64,000 bases of DNA from DATARH01 sp963705325 (GTDB lineage Bacteria; Pseudomonadota; Alphaproteobacteria; ATCC43930; CGMCC-115725): assembly GCA_963705325.1 (NCBI GenBank), contig OY970069.1:5332001-5396000 (forward strand), given 5' to 3'. Under the pieces are notes generated by a model. That model ran no database searches, had not been told where the DNA came from, and saw only the letters and a list, made by a program, of their open reading frames with translations. Below, one piece after another: positions 19,952 through 29,506 of this stretch (positions within the stretch are counted from its first letter, which is position 1; the number at the start of each line of letters is the position of its first letter). The translations under genes and the position numbers were made by a program.

Positions 19952-20266
19952 CTTATCGTTCCTGTAGGTCGTCCGGGAGAAGTACGCACAATCTATCAAC
20001 TTTACCAACGCTCCGCGTTGGCAAGAATGGCGATGCGGCATCTCTCTGGCGCCAGCGGTCCGTGCACGCGGCCGAGGGGCGCCGTGTAGTCGTTCGGTCG
20101 AATGCCGGCCTCGAATCCCCGGGAGGCCGCCACATGAGCATGCCGCTGTCAGGTCACATAGCCCTGGTCTGGGATCGTTCCCGGGTCGCCATAAGGGATT
20201 AGCATCAAGCGACACGATCACCCAGCGGCGCATGACGCCGCCATTCTTCGAGACGACAGCCAATGA
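19952..20266. other. 315-bp intergenic stretch
   Basis: This lies between the GT21-like gene and the TIR gene, both on the minus strand. It is covered by the unlikely upstream extension of the GT21 frame. I see no RNA gene or repeat, and it should carry the GT21 promoter. Confidence 0.45.
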
Positions 20267-22726
20267 TCATTTTGGCGTCGTCGCGGCACTCGCTCCCCGC
20301 AAACGGGCGCAGCGGGCAATTGACACAGCATCGCGCTGCCCGCTTGCGGTGCGTTCCTCGCACAAATAGTCTGGCGCCCCGAAATAGCGGATCTCGATAA
20401 ATCGCCGGAATTGGGCGAAGCCTTCGGCCCCGGAAAGCAGCCCGCGCCAGTCGCACGGATGCCAGGGCCGGCCGCGAAGGGTGGCGAATAGGGTCTGGGC
20501 CTCGGTCGTCTGGCGGTCCCCGCTTCGCGCCGGATCGCGCATCAGGAGCGGAAAGGGCCGAATGGCGTCGCCGCTCATCCGGCAGACATCCGCGGCGAGG
20601 GCGGCGCCATGCAGTTGTGAGGGTGCGTCCGCCGTCAGATCGTAATAGAGCGCGTTGCCGTCCATGTTCAACGTCACCAGGGCTTCGCCATTCGTCGAGA
20701 GCGCGGAAAAATTGAGCTGGCCAAGCTCGCGTACCGGCGTTTCATGGACGAGATCGAAATAGCGGGTCACGTGGTCGTAAAAGCTTTCCGCCAGCAGGGC
20801 AGCGCCATTCTCGGACAGCACGAACCCCATTCCATACGAGGCCGGGTGTTCGCCGACATCCCCCAATTCCCGCTTCGTGCCCGCCGCCAGGTTGTAAGCG
20901 ACAGCCTTGCCGTCCAGGCTCCGCGTCGCCAGGACGGTTCCATCGGCCGATAGCACAAAGCTCCGCAGCTTCCCGAGGTCGCCGAGGGTTACGGGAAGAT
21001 CGGCTTGGGCAAAATTGTAATGGGTGCCGACCCCGCTTTCATCCTGGGTAACCACGATCGCACCATTGTCCGACATCGCGGAGTTTTTTAGCCGTCCAAG
21101 ATCCCGCACCGTCCCTGCGGCCGACAAGTCGAGATAAGACACCGCCCCATTGGCCAGCGTGACCAGTAGGCCGCGCCCATTGGCGGAGAGTTGGTAATTG
21201 TTGCCCAGCTGGCCGAGCGGGCGTCCGGGTGCGCCGGTGGCAAGGTTATAATAGGTGGCCACCGCGTCTTGGAACGTATCGGAGATCATCGGCTTGCTGC
21301 CGCTGGCGTCGAGCACCAGCAGGCCGGCGCCGTTCTTGGAAAGCACGAGGCGCACGCGCTCGTCGAAGTGGCCGAGATCTCGCAGGGTTTGTTGGCCGAG
21401 ATCATAGGCGGTCGCGGTCCCATCCTGCCCCACCTTCACCAGCCGCGCGCCGTTCTCGGAGAGTAGCAGCTCGCGAACCTTGCCGACATCGTGGGCTTCC
21501 TCGTTGCGCGACAGATCGTAGTAGATTCCCGTGCCGTTTAGCCGCTTCATCGCCAGCGCGGTGCCGCTCTTGGCGAGCTGCGGGCCGTTCATGACGTCCA
21601 ATGAGCCAAGCTCAAGGGTCGCCGCGTCATGAGCGAGGTCGATCAGGCGCCATTGGAGGGCGGCGGATCGCGAGGCTGTGTCCGGGCTGCCGACGAGCAA
21701 CTTCCCGCCATCCGACGAGAGTTGAAAACTCGCCGGTATGCCGAAATCACCGAGCGTGCGCGACGTGCCGTGGACGATGTCGTAATAGGTGATAGTCCGG
21801 TTTTCATTCTTCACCACCACCACGGCGCCATTGTCCGAAAGGAGAAAGCCGCCGCCGATTTCGGTTTGTCCGGGTCTGCCAAGATCGAGGCCCATCCGGA
21901 CCGATCCGACGCGCGCGAGTACCGCATCGGCGCGATCGCTGCGCGCCGCGATCAACGCGCCGATGGGTGGCTCGCCGCCGAGCGCGAACGACGCCGCAAT
22001 CATGGGATCGCCCTGGCTGGCGATGTTCTCGGCGACGGTCGAAAGCCGCGTCCGCCATGCCTGTGTGTCAACCCAGGTCGTGGCGCCAAGCGCGCTCAAC
22101 ACCAAAGCCATGACGCCGGCAACGATCCGCCTGCGCCTGCTGCGCCGGCGCTTGCGATCCCGGTCGACAAGCACCCCGACATTCACGCCAATGATGCCGG
22201 CGACGATTTTCAGCCAGGCATTGCGGAAACCATCCTTGCCGTTGCGCGCATCGCCGCAAACCACATCGAGGGCATTGGCGTCGCCGGCTAGCCGGCGCGC
22301 GGCATGACGCATGGCGGGCGGGAAGCATGTAGCCTCGAGCTCGTCGGTTCCGCTCGTGGCCGGCGTGTCTTTGGCGATAATAGCGAAGATGCGATCCCTG
22401 CGGCCCAGGCTCTCGAAAAAGCGGATTTCCTTCTCGACCCACTCGCTCGCCGCGGCATTTTGCGAGCAAACAACCACCAATGCCGAGGAAGCCCTTAGCG
22501 CCGCCTCCAGCAACTCGCCGAGGGGGCCGCTCGGCAACTCCTCGCGATCCTTGAACACCGGGGCGATGCGGTTTCGGTATCGCTTCTCGCCACCGCCGAT
22601 GATGTCGAACTCGCCGAGCAGGGTCGGGATATTGAACCCTTCCATTGCCCGGTGCAGGCGGTTGGCGAACGCCACATCCTTGCTCGAATAACTGATAAAG
22701 GCGGCATAGCGATAAAGCTCAGCCAT
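20267..22726 (-). CDS. TIR-domain protein with transmembrane segment and beta-propeller-like repeats
   Basis: This 819-residue protein begins with a TIR domain: AAFISYSSKDVAFANRLHRA at 8-27 and ALVVVCSQNAAASEWVEKEI at 82-101, where Glu100 sits at the place of the NADase glutamate. A basic stretch and one helix follow (about 200-218). The rest has about ten repeats of LSxNGAxLLV and YYDLxxG, like a WD40-type propeller facing the periplasm. TIR domains act as NAD-cleaving enzymes or adaptors, often in phage defence, and the propeller could be a sensor; both roles are inferred. The start is only 29 bp from the left end of the integrative element, so its promoter region was replaced by element DNA. 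Confidence 0.82.
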   Translation of the reverse strand: MAELYRYAAFISYSSKDVAFANRLHRAMEGFNIPTLLGEFDIIGGGEKRYRNRIAPVFKDREELPSGPLGELLEAALRASSALVVVCSQNAAASEWVEKEIRFFESLGRRDRIFAIIAKDTPATSGTDELEATCFPPAMRHAARRLAGDANALDVVCGDARNGKDGFRNAWLKIVAGIIGVNVGVLVDRDRKRRRSRRRRIVAGVMALVLSALGATTWVDTQAWRTRLSTVAENIASQGDPMIAASFALGGEPPIGALIAARSDRADAVLARVGSVRMGLDLGRPGQTEIGGGFLLSDNGAVVVVKNENRTITYYDIVHGTSRTLGDFGIPASFQLSSDGGKLLVGSPDTASRSAALQWRLIDLAHDAATLELGSLDVMNGPQLAKSGTALAMKRLNGTGIYYDLSRNEEAHDVGKVRELLLSENGARLVKVGQDGTATAYDLGQQTLRDLGHFDERVRLVLSKNGAGLLVLDASGSKPMISDTFQDAVATYYNLATGAPGRPLGQLGNNYQLSANGRGLLVTLANGAVSYLDLSAAGTVRDLGRLKNSAMSDNGAIVVTQDESGVGTHYNFAQADLPVTLGDLGKLRSFVLSADGTVLATRSLDGKAVAYNLAAGTKRELGDVGEHPASYGMGFVLSENGAALLAESFYDHVTRYFDLVHETPVRELGQLNFSALSTNGEALVTLNMDGNALYYDLTADAPSQLHGAALAADVCRMSGDAIRPFPLLMRDPARSGDRQTTEAQTLFATLRGRPWHPCDWRGLLSGAEGFAQFRRFIEIRYFGAPDYLCEERTASGQRDAVSIARCARLRGASAATTPK

Positions 22727-22754
22727 TGGCGTGCGTTCAGTAATCGTTTTGAGG

Positions 22755-22807
22755 AGACTGGCGGACCCGATACGATTCGAACGTACGACCTCTGCCTTCG
22801 GAGGGCA
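22755..22807. repeat. attL: 53-bp copy of the 3' part of tRNA-Arg(CCG)
   Basis: These 53 bp are identical to 49089-49141, which covers the 3' end of the tRNA-Arg gene from the CCA tail through the anticodon stem. Beyond both ends the sequences differ at once. This is the displaced tRNA 3' end left when an element recombined into the tRNA gene, so it marks the left boundary. Confidence 0.93.
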
Positions 22808-22922
22808 ATGTCACAAGTTCCTGCGCGCTCTCCCTGTTCCTAATGTTCCGCAGAAAGCCTAAACGTCGCATTGGCTTTGTTCCTAGCGTTATTGGTGTTC
22901 CTGGGCATTTTTAGCCGTTCCC

Positions 22923-22995
22923 AGTGGGGATCGAGTGGGGATTAAATTTGCCTTCAGAAGCGATGTCAGGCAAAATCCCCACTGAATTCCCCACT
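22923..22995. promoter_or_regulatory. candidate integrase arm-type sites, left end
   Basis: Two direct copies of AGTGGGGA start at 22923 and 22934, and two inverted copies (TCCCCACT) at 22976 and 22988, just before the integrase start. The same motif occurs as a pair with the same 11-bp spacing near the right end (49028 and 49039). Shared spacing at both ends suggests binding by integrase or an excision factor; it could also regulate the integrase gene. Confidence 0.6.
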
Positions 22996-23005
22996 GGATA
23001 TCACG

Positions 23006-24175
23006 ATGCTAGCTCCCCGTCGAGGCCGTCCCTCTCGTTACGCTGAGTATGATGAGCTCGTCGCCTCGTTGCCGGCGCTCATGGATAAGCGGCCGAAGTA
23101 CCTGAACGGTATCGGGGTGTTTCGCGGGTCACGTGGGCTTACCGCCTGGCTAAAGATCAGACTTCCTCATGGAGGAATCCTCAAGGGCAAGAGCTACCCG
23201 CCTAATGCCTCCGTCGAGATGAAGCTTGGCAATTTGGATTCGTGGGATTGGCAACAGCTCGAGGATAAATATCGCGAGTTGCAGGGAAAGGCGGATCGAG
23301 GAGAGCCATTAGAGGAAACTCCTGACCTGACGTTCGCAGCTTTCGCAAGTGACTGGCTGGCCAGAGCGGGAAGCCGCATCAAGGCGCACGATACGGCTCA
23401 CATTCATGTCCATAAGCACCTAATCCCGGCGCTTGGGACCATAGCGCTCAGACGCCTCTCCATTGCCGACGTGAACCGATGGATATCCGGTCAACTCAAA
23501 ACGGCTGCTCCAGGAACAGCGAAGCGGCAGTTCAATACACTCCGGGCCATCCTGAACGACGCTGTTAGATCAGGGCTAATCGAGAAATCACCCACTCAGA
23601 ACGCCGATCCAATTCGGGGGGCTGTTGCCCGTCAACGGTTCCTTACAAACGAGGAATTGGTGGCGTTGCTCGCCATCGCTGAGAAAGAAGCTGAATGGCT
23701 CCCTGACTTCATTCTCTGGGCGGTTCACTCGGGGATGCGCAAGGGCGAAATGCAGGCTCTCACGTGGGCTGATATCCGTGGGCTTAGCGCCGATCGCGTT
23801 GTCGTCGATGTCAAGCACAGCAAAAGCGGTCAGCCCAGGCTTGTCGTAGCTACGCGCACCATGCGGGACATCCTAGAGCGTCAGAAGGGGCGTTGGGTCG
23901 ACGGGGATGACCGTGTGTTCCCCATATCAAAGATGACCTTGCGCAGACGCTGGGAAGCTGCACGTGCATCAGCGGGGCTTAAAGACGTCACAATCCATGA
24001 TCTAAGGCGAACCCACAGCACGCATGCGGCTATTGCGGGTGTTGATCTACGGACCCTAGCGGGTCGTATCGGTCACACTGATCTCAGCATGCTGCAAAAG
24101 CACTATGCTGCTCTCGTGGGATCAGCTGGCGAGGAAGCGGCTGAGAAGATTGAAAGGGCGTTTAATACTCGCTGA
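23006..24175 (+). CDS. tyrosine-type site-specific integrase
   Basis: This 389-residue recombinase should insert and excise the element at tRNA-Arg. It has an N-terminal arm-binding part, a core-binding SAM-like domain (about 109-190), and a catalytic domain with the full set: Arg in SGMRKGE (about 246), HDLRRTH with His and Arg, His in GHTD, and the nucleophile in HYAAL near 370. The start ATG at 23006 directly follows the array of GTGGGGA sites. It lies 200 bp inside attL, at the end far from the intact tRNA. It appears complete and functional. Confidence 0.93.
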   Translation: MLAPRRGRPSRYAEYDELVASLPALMDKRPKYLNGIGVFRGSRGLTAWLKIRLPHGGILKGKSYPPNASVEMKLGNLDSWDWQQLEDKYRELQGKADRGEPLEETPDLTFAAFASDWLARAGSRIKAHDTAHIHVHKHLIPALGTIALRRLSIADVNRWISGQLKTAAPGTAKRQFNTLRAILNDAVRSGLIEKSPTQNADPIRGAVARQRFLTNEELVALLAIAEKEAEWLPDFILWAVHSGMRKGEMQALTWADIRGLSADRVVVDVKHSKSGQPRLVVATRTMRDILERQKGRWVDGDDRVFPISKMTLRRRWEAARASAGLKDVTIHDLRRTHSTHAAIAGVDLRTLAGRIGHTDLSMLQKHYAALVGSAGEEAAEKIERAFNTR

Positions 24176-24230
24176 ACCAGACCCCAGTGCCGGTCCCACC
24201 TAATCGGTCCCACCTAAGTAGAGAGCCGTC

Positions 24231-24953
24231 ATGACCGTCACCCGGCCCGATGGGGAAATCAATTATCTGCCGGACGAAGCGTACATGGTCGTGGGACGCC
24301 GAAACTACCCAACTTGGCAGGAGCGCTTTAGCAATCAACCCGCTCTTCCTGACTTAGGTTACGTGCTCAAGATTATCGAGAGGAACGGACACGAGGCAGA
24401 TAGATTTCGTCACGAACTCGAACAAGGATCAGAACAGTATAACATTCGACAGGTTCAGCGAAGGCATGAATGACGAATATTTAACTCGCTTATTGATGCA
24501 TTATCTGGCGGAAAAACCGAAGGTTGGACCGCAAATTGGGAAACAATTCCTTATGACGCGTGGATAAACGACCCCGCGCTTATAGCGGCATTGCGCGAAG
24601 ACATTTACCGAGTATTCCAAACTGAAGCCCCTACAAGCGGAATCACTATTGCTAAATTAGGCCTTGATCGGTGGATGGGTCATCCTCTGAGCAAGCTTGA
24701 TCTCGATCCAGATGATGAACCAAAGCGGATCGGCCGACCTCCAGACGATTGGGATTGGTTCGGAAGGGAGCTGGAGCGCTTACCGCATAGAGAGGAATTT
24801 GAGCGGGGATCGCGGGGGTGGCGCCAGCGCGTCTGCATGGAACTGCGCAGGCGATACATCCTGAGTCACCCTGGCATTAAACCAAGACGGGTCCCAGACG
24901 CAGAAACGATAAGACAACGCCTGAAGCCACTGTTAGATACCTGGAGACAGTAA
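24231..24953 (+). pseudogene. unknown protein interrupted by an in-frame TGA
   Basis: Two stretches in one reading frame, 24231-24473 and 24474-24953, are separated only by a TGA at 24471-24473. The part right after the stop, including TANWETIPYDAWINDPALI, reads like real protein and has no ATG, which suggests one original protein of about 240 residues broken by a nonsense codon. A separate 33-codon frame from the ATG at 24466 overlaps the stop. I do not recognise the family. The C-terminal half is charged and tryptophan-rich (PPDDWDWFGRELERLPHREE). Alternatively these are two genes, the second starting at the TTG at 24591. Confidence 0.5.
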
Positions 24954-25091
24954 ATCTTAGCAGATAAACTAAGCTGATAAAATACGACCCCTCGGCCGTA
25001 AGCGAGCCTATTTTATAGTTGTTGTTACTCACGCTGAGCTGGAAGCTTAATACGGAGCCTTGATTGAAGGCGTATTTTAGAGGAGGGATAT

Positions 25092-25310
25092 ATGTACGAA
25101 GATAATTTGCGTCTGATTCGCGACATTGAAGTTTCTCGACTTACCTCGATGTCATGCAGCTGGGTTCGCAAACAACGAATGAATCGACGACGTGAGCTTC
25201 CTCACGTTCTGACGATTTCCCCGGTGATGATTGGGGCAGTTCCCCGATACAGGGCTGCTGACGTGGAAGCCTGGCTTGCATCTCAATCCTCTCAGGCGGA
25301 GGGGAGGTGA
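25092..25310 (+). CDS. AlpA/MerR-like helix-turn-helix protein (putative excisionase/regulator)
   Basis: This 72-residue protein has a winged-helix excisionase layout: a helix-turn-helix around VSRLTSMSCSWVRKQRMN, a wing with PRYRAADVEAWLAS, and a short tail. Such proteins bind DNA as excision factors or activators in satellite elements (AlpA in P4-like islands). GGAGGGATAT precedes the ATG. The primase gene starts 4 bp after the stop, so the two are co-transcribed, which fits a replication or excision module. The 138 bp upstream is AT-rich and probably holds the promoter. Confidence 0.75.
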   Translation: MYEDNLRLIRDIEVSRLTSMSCSWVRKQRMNRRRELPHVLTISPVMIGAVPRYRAADVEAWLASQSSQAEGR

Positions 25311-25313
25311 GCC

Positions 25314-27500
25314 ATGGAAGACGCCCTTACACTTGCCTGTCATTATAAGGATCGTGGGTTTTCACCGATCCCTGTGCCGCTAGGAACCAAAATCCCCAAG
25401 ATCGCGGGATGGCAAAACCTCATAATTGAACGGGACGAGTTGCCACGTTTCTTCACTGAGCGCCTGTCTAATATCGGAATTCTATTAGGCAAAGCTTCTG
25501 GGGGGATTGTCGACATCGATTTAGATTGTGAAGAAGCGCTTAGACTAGCCGATTTTTTCTTACCCGAAACCGGCATGGTCTTCGGTCGAGCCAGCAAGCC
25601 CGCAAGTCATGGGATTTACAGGGCGCCCAACCCTGGAAGCCGGAATGCCTTCAACGATCCAGACGGCAAGTGCCTTGTCGAAGTGCGGGCAAACGGTTGT
25701 ATGACAATCTTCCCAGGCTCGATTCACCCTCGGGGAGAGGAGATACGGTTTGAATGCGACGGGGAGCCGGCCGAAATTGAGTTCGGTGAACTTGTCTCGC
25801 GTGCTCGCCACCTCGCAGCCGCATCGATGCTGCTACCGCATTGGCATCGTGGCCAAAGGCATCGGCTCGCGCTCTCGCTCTCAGGCACATTGCTGAGCGG
25901 CGGGGTTGATCCCAATGAAGCCCTTGGGTTCATCAATGCTCTTGTGTTTGGGTCGCGGGACGAAGAGGAAAAGGATCGATTTGCTTGCGTGGACAGCACC
26001 CTTGAGAAACTGCAAAAACAGGAGCCTGTTAGCGGCAGGACGGACTTAGCAGCAATCGTTGGTGAAGAGGTCTGCAGGCGACTATGCGAGTGGTTCGGGC
26101 TAGATAGGAAGGTCAACGCGACAGCTCTAAGTCCCTCGTCTGCTGCGCGCACGGCAATCGCTTACGGTGGGGAAGCGCCGTACTCGGACACAGCCAATGC
26201 AGAACGCTTCGTCGCAATTCACGGCGACAAGGCGTGTTACCTAGCTAACGAGAAGCGGTGGCTGGTCTGGAGAGACTGTAATTGGACGCCGGACCTAGCA
26301 AATGCACGAGTGCAAGGCCTCGCCATAGATGCAATGCGATCGATGGCAAGGGAGGCTGCTGAAACGAAGGACAAGGACTTCCAGAAATTTGCGATGCAGT
26401 CGCTGGATGCCATGCGGCTCAAAAATCTACTGTTCTTGGCCCAAGGCATGCGCTCTGCCGATCACGAGGCATTTGATGCCGATCCCTGGAAACTGAACTG
26501 CCGATCCGGGATCATCGATCTTCAGTCAGGAGAGACCGAGCGCCACGATCCGGGTAAGCGCATGCGGAAATTGGCACCTGTTGAGTTTGATGCGTCAGCT
26601 CGATGCCCCACGTTTATTGCATTCCTTGACCGGATTTTCGCTGGTGACCAGGAGCTGATTACCTTCATTCAGCGTGCCGTCGGTTACAGCCTCACCGGTC
26701 GCACGGATGAGCAGTGCCTGTTCGTCTTGGTTGGCAACGGTGCGAATGGCAAATCCACGTTAATCCGTGTCCTTCAGGAGTTGCTCGGTGACTATGCCCA
26801 GCAGACACCGACAAACTCGCTAATGAGCATGAAAGCCGAGGGCGTTGGCAACGACATAGCTCGGTTGGAGGGTGCTCAATTCGTTGCCGCATCAGAAGCC
26901 GAAGCAGGTCAGAAATTGGCGGAGGCGAAAATCAAGGCGATCAGCGGGGGAGATCAACTCACAGCCCGTTTCCTCTACGGCGAGTTCTTTGAGTTCGCTC
27001 CACAATTCAAGCTTTGGTTGGCGACTAACCGCTTGCCCGAGGTTAGGGGAACGGACAATGGCATTTGGCGTCGGCTATGCGTCATACCGTTCGATGTGAC
27101 CATCCCAGAAGATGAGAGAGATGGGTCGCTCCTCGACAAGCTGAAAGCAGAGCTACCTGGCATCTTGAACTGGGCGCTTGCCGGCTGCCTTGAATGGCAA
27201 AAAACACGCCTGCAGCCTCCGGAGATCGTCACAAATGCTGGCAAGGCGTACCGCGCTGACATGGACACCGTGCTGGAGTTCGTCGATGACTGCTGCATTC
27301 GGGAACGCAACGGCGAAGCCACCATGGCCGCGTTGTACGACGGTTATACGGGCTGGTGTGGCGCGAACGGAGAGCAATCGCTGAGCAAGAGGGAGTTTGG
27401 CTTACGGCTGAAAAACCTTGGGCTTGAGGAAGCGAGAACGGGCAAAGCTCGAAAGCGAAGAGGCATTCGACTAACCGGGATAATTCACCGGGTAGCCTGA
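25314..27500 (+). CDS. P4-family primase-helicase with bifunctional primase/polymerase domain; C-terminus replaced by IS1380
   Basis: This 728-residue replication protein has an N-terminal prim-pol domain (motif GGIVDIDLDCEEA near 64-76, later SIHPRGEEI) and a C-terminal D5/P4-type SF3 helicase with Walker A VGNGANGKSTLIR near 476-488 and EGAQFVAASEAEAGQ. It should unwind and prime the element's DNA at its own origin. IS1380 is inserted at 27475, so the last residues (TGIIHRVA) come from the IS. Without the IS the frame continues from 29077 to a stop at 29148-29150, giving a different tail of about 24 residues. The helicase core is untouched, so activity may remain. Confidence 0.9.
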   Translation: MEDALTLACHYKDRGFSPIPVPLGTKIPKIAGWQNLIIERDELPRFFTERLSNIGILLGKASGGIVDIDLDCEEALRLADFFLPETGMVFGRASKPASHGIYRAPNPGSRNAFNDPDGKCLVEVRANGCMTIFPGSIHPRGEEIRFECDGEPAEIEFGELVSRARHLAAASMLLPHWHRGQRHRLALSLSGTLLSGGVDPNEALGFINALVFGSRDEEEKDRFACVDSTLEKLQKQEPVSGRTDLAAIVGEEVCRRLCEWFGLDRKVNATALSPSSAARTAIAYGGEAPYSDTANAERFVAIHGDKACYLANEKRWLVWRDCNWTPDLANARVQGLAIDAMRSMAREAAETKDKDFQKFAMQSLDAMRLKNLLFLAQGMRSADHEAFDADPWKLNCRSGIIDLQSGETERHDPGKRMRKLAPVEFDASARCPTFIAFLDRIFAGDQELITFIQRAVGYSLTGRTDEQCLFVLVGNGANGKSTLIRVLQELLGDYAQQTPTNSLMSMKAEGVGNDIARLEGAQFVAASEAEAGQKLAEAKIKAISGGDQLTARFLYGEFFEFAPQFKLWLATNRLPEVRGTDNGIWRRLCVIPFDVTIPEDERDGSLLDKLKAELPGILNWALAGCLEWQKTRLQPPEIVTNAGKAYRADMDTVLEFVDDCCIRERNGEATMAALYDGYTGWCGANGEQSLSKREFGLRLKNLGLEEARTGKARKRRGIRLTGIIHRVA

Positions 27501-29072
27501 GGAGGTTGGCGGGAACGACATAAGCCGTTGGATTCGTGTATGATTTGGTTGCAAGACCGGATCAACCGAAGGCAACGGAGTTCGCGCCCGCCATGGACGA
27601 AGGTACGGGGATTTTGCCAGGCTTGCCAGCGGTGGCGGGCAAGCCCGTGCACATCGGCTTTGATGGCGGCCGGCTGACCTCGGACGCCGGGATATTGCTG
27701 CTGGCAGCGATCGAGCAACGGCTGGGGATTGCCGATCGGCTGGCGGCCTGCATCGACGACCGGCGCGATCCGGAGCGGGTCGTGCACGGGCTTGCCGAGA
27801 TGATCCGCTACCGCGCTCTGCTGATCGCGGCAGGCTATCCCGACGGCAACGACTGCGACGCGCTTAAGTCCGATCCGGCCTTCAAGATGGCCATCGGGCG
27901 GCTGCCCGAGAGTGGTGAGGATTTGTGCTCGCAACCGACCATCAGCCGGCTCGAGAACCTTCCTGGTCCGACTGCGCTCAAACGCATGATGGCAGCGATG
28001 GTTGAGTTGTTCTGCGACAGCTTCGACCAGGTCCCCCGGCGCATCCTGCTCGATATCGACGACACCGAGGACCGGGTGCATGGCGGCCAGCAACTTGCGC
28101 TGTTCAACGCCCACTACGACAGCCGCTGTTTCCTGCCAATCCACATTTACGAGGCGACCACCGGCAAACCGGTCGCCATCATCCTGCGCCCCGGCAAGAC
28201 GCCAGACGGGGCCGAGGTGGCGCTGGTGCTGCGCCATGTTATCGGCCATATCCGCGCCCGCTGGCCGGCGGTCGAGATCATCGTGCGCGGCGACAGCCAT
28301 TACGGCCGGCCCGAGGCGATGGCGTGGTGCGAGCGTCGGCGCATCGGCTACATCTTCGGGCTTGCCGGCAATCCGATGCTGCTGCGCCAGGTCAGCCCGC
28401 TGGCCGAGGACGCCGCGCTGGGCCGCATCGCCGGCCAGGGCGAAAAGGTCCGCCGCTACGGCGAGTTCCGCTATGCGGCCAAAAGCTGGACCGTCGAGCG
28501 CCGCGTCATCGCTCGCGTCGAGGCCGGGCTTCAGGGCGCCGACAGCCGCTTCATCGTTACCAATCTGCCGGGCCTGCCCAAGACGCTCTACGAGAAGGCC
28601 TATTGCGCCAGGGGACAGGCCGAAAACCTGATCAAGGCGCACAAGCTGCATCTCGCCTCCGACCGAACCTCCTGCCGCAAAGCCACCGCAAACCAGTTCC
28701 GCCTGTTGATCCACACCGCCGCCTACTGGCTGATGCTGACCCTGCGCGGCCTGGCACCTCGCACATCGTTCTGGCGCGATGCCCAGTTCGACACGATCCG
28801 CCTCTGCCTGATCAAGGTCGCCGGGCGCGTCACCGAGATGGTCACCCGTATCAAGATCGCCCTGCCGACCGCCTATCCCTACCAGGCCAGCTTCACCGAT
28901 CTCGCCGGCCGCATCGCCACATTACCGCCGTGAGCGACGGGGCCGTACGCCCCCAGACAAACCCTTCCGCGCAACCTCAAACCCCGATCACTGCGTCTCC
29001 GGCGCCGCCAAAAAGCGCGGCCACAGCACGCCCTCGAACCGCCCGCGCCGAGCCCCCCATGAATAATCCGGG
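27475..29072 (+). mobile_element. IS1380-family insertion sequence
   Basis: This 1598-bp element has 18-bp imperfect terminal inverted repeats: 27475-27492 (CCGGGATAATTCACCGGG) and 29055-29072, whose complement is CCCGGATTATTCATGGGG (14 of 18 match). A 4-bp target duplication CTAA flanks it at 27471-27474 and 29073-29076. It carries one transposase gene. It is inserted in the 3' end of the primase gene. Confidence 0.9.
27536..28933 (+). CDS. IS1380-family transposase
   Basis: This 465-residue DDE transposase has the IS1380 features GFDGGRLTSDAGILLLA near the N-terminus, the catalytic block RILLDIDDTEDRVHGGQQ and IIVRGDSHYGRPE, and the C-terminal QAENLIKAHKLHLASDRTSC. It starts with GTG at 27536 or with the ATG at 27593. 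The gene fills most of the IS and looks intact. The GC content is much higher than in the element genes around it, which marks it as a later arrival. Confidence 0.93.
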   Translation: MYDLVARPDQPKATEFAPAMDEGTGILPGLPAVAGKPVHIGFDGGRLTSDAGILLLAAIEQRLGIADRLAACIDDRRDPERVVHGLAEMIRYRALLIAAGYPDGNDCDALKSDPAFKMAIGRLPESGEDLCSQPTISRLENLPGPTALKRMMAAMVELFCDSFDQVPRRILLDIDDTEDRVHGGQQLALFNAHYDSRCFLPIHIYEATTGKPVAIILRPGKTPDGAEVALVLRHVIGHIRARWPAVEIIVRGDSHYGRPEAMAWCERRRIGYIFGLAGNPMLLRQVSPLAEDAALGRIAGQGEKVRRYGEFRYAAKSWTVERRVIARVEAGLQGADSRFIVTNLPGLPKTLYEKAYCARGQAENLIKAHKLHLASDRTSCRKATANQFRLLIHTAAYWLMLTLRGLAPRTSFWRDAQFDTIRLCLIKVAGRVTEMVTRIKIALPTAYPYQASFTDLAGRIATLPP

Positions 29073-29210
29073 CTAAAGACGGACGCTGAGGTGTTTGCTC
29101 TAGATGATCAGGCTGAGCGGCCTGCACCTGTTGGGATAGCGGCTGAGTAATTCAAGGGAAATAGGGGCTTGTTCCGAATTGATCGGGATAAGCCTCTTCC
29201 TTTCACAATG

Positions 29211-29314
29211 GTGACAGAAATGACGGAAGTGACGCTATTTCGAGGAAATATTATATACCTAATTGTTATGGATGTTTTTCTTTAAAAGAACGTCACATCC
29301 GTCACTTCTGTCAC
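29211..29314. other. iteron locus A, candidate replication origin
   Basis: Three repeats at 9-bp spacing (GTGACAGAA, ATGACGGAA, GTGACGCTA from 29211) are followed by TTTCGAGGAAAT and an AT-rich core. Three inverted GTCAC repeats then follow at 29292, 29301 and 29310, also 9 bp apart. Two more loci of the same layout lie at 38616 and 47473. It sits just after the original end of the primase gene. It fits binding sites for a P4-type primase, as in P4 ori and crr. The remaining bases from 29151 to 29439 show nothing else. Confidence 0.7.
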
Positions 29315-29439
29315 AATAACCGAGTGGTTGACGTTTCAAATAGCAAGATCAAGCGCGAATCCACGTATTTACACCAATACCCTGGTCTAGTCTCAGGATC
29401 ATTTATTTCAACAAACTCAATTAAATAGGAGACTCTAAA

Positions 29440-29506
29440 GTGGTTGAAAACTCATATGTTGCTTATTTTGCCGGTGCTTGCGAGCCAGCAAATCCTGGAG
29501 GAATAC
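29440..29506 (+). pseudogene. RNase H-like gene, N-terminal fragment
   Basis: From a GTG at 29440 behind TAGGAGACT the frame gives AYFAGACEPANPGG, the first strand motif of RNase HI proteins, where AYFDGACEP is expected. The first catalytic Asp is replaced by Ala. After about 22 codons similarity ends. The rest of an RNase H-like protein lies at 33171-33539, so the gene was split by an insertion of about 3.7 kb. Just after it, in another frame to 29671, is an unassigned fragment ending LYSRLADLVLPWSVVR. Confidence 0.6.
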
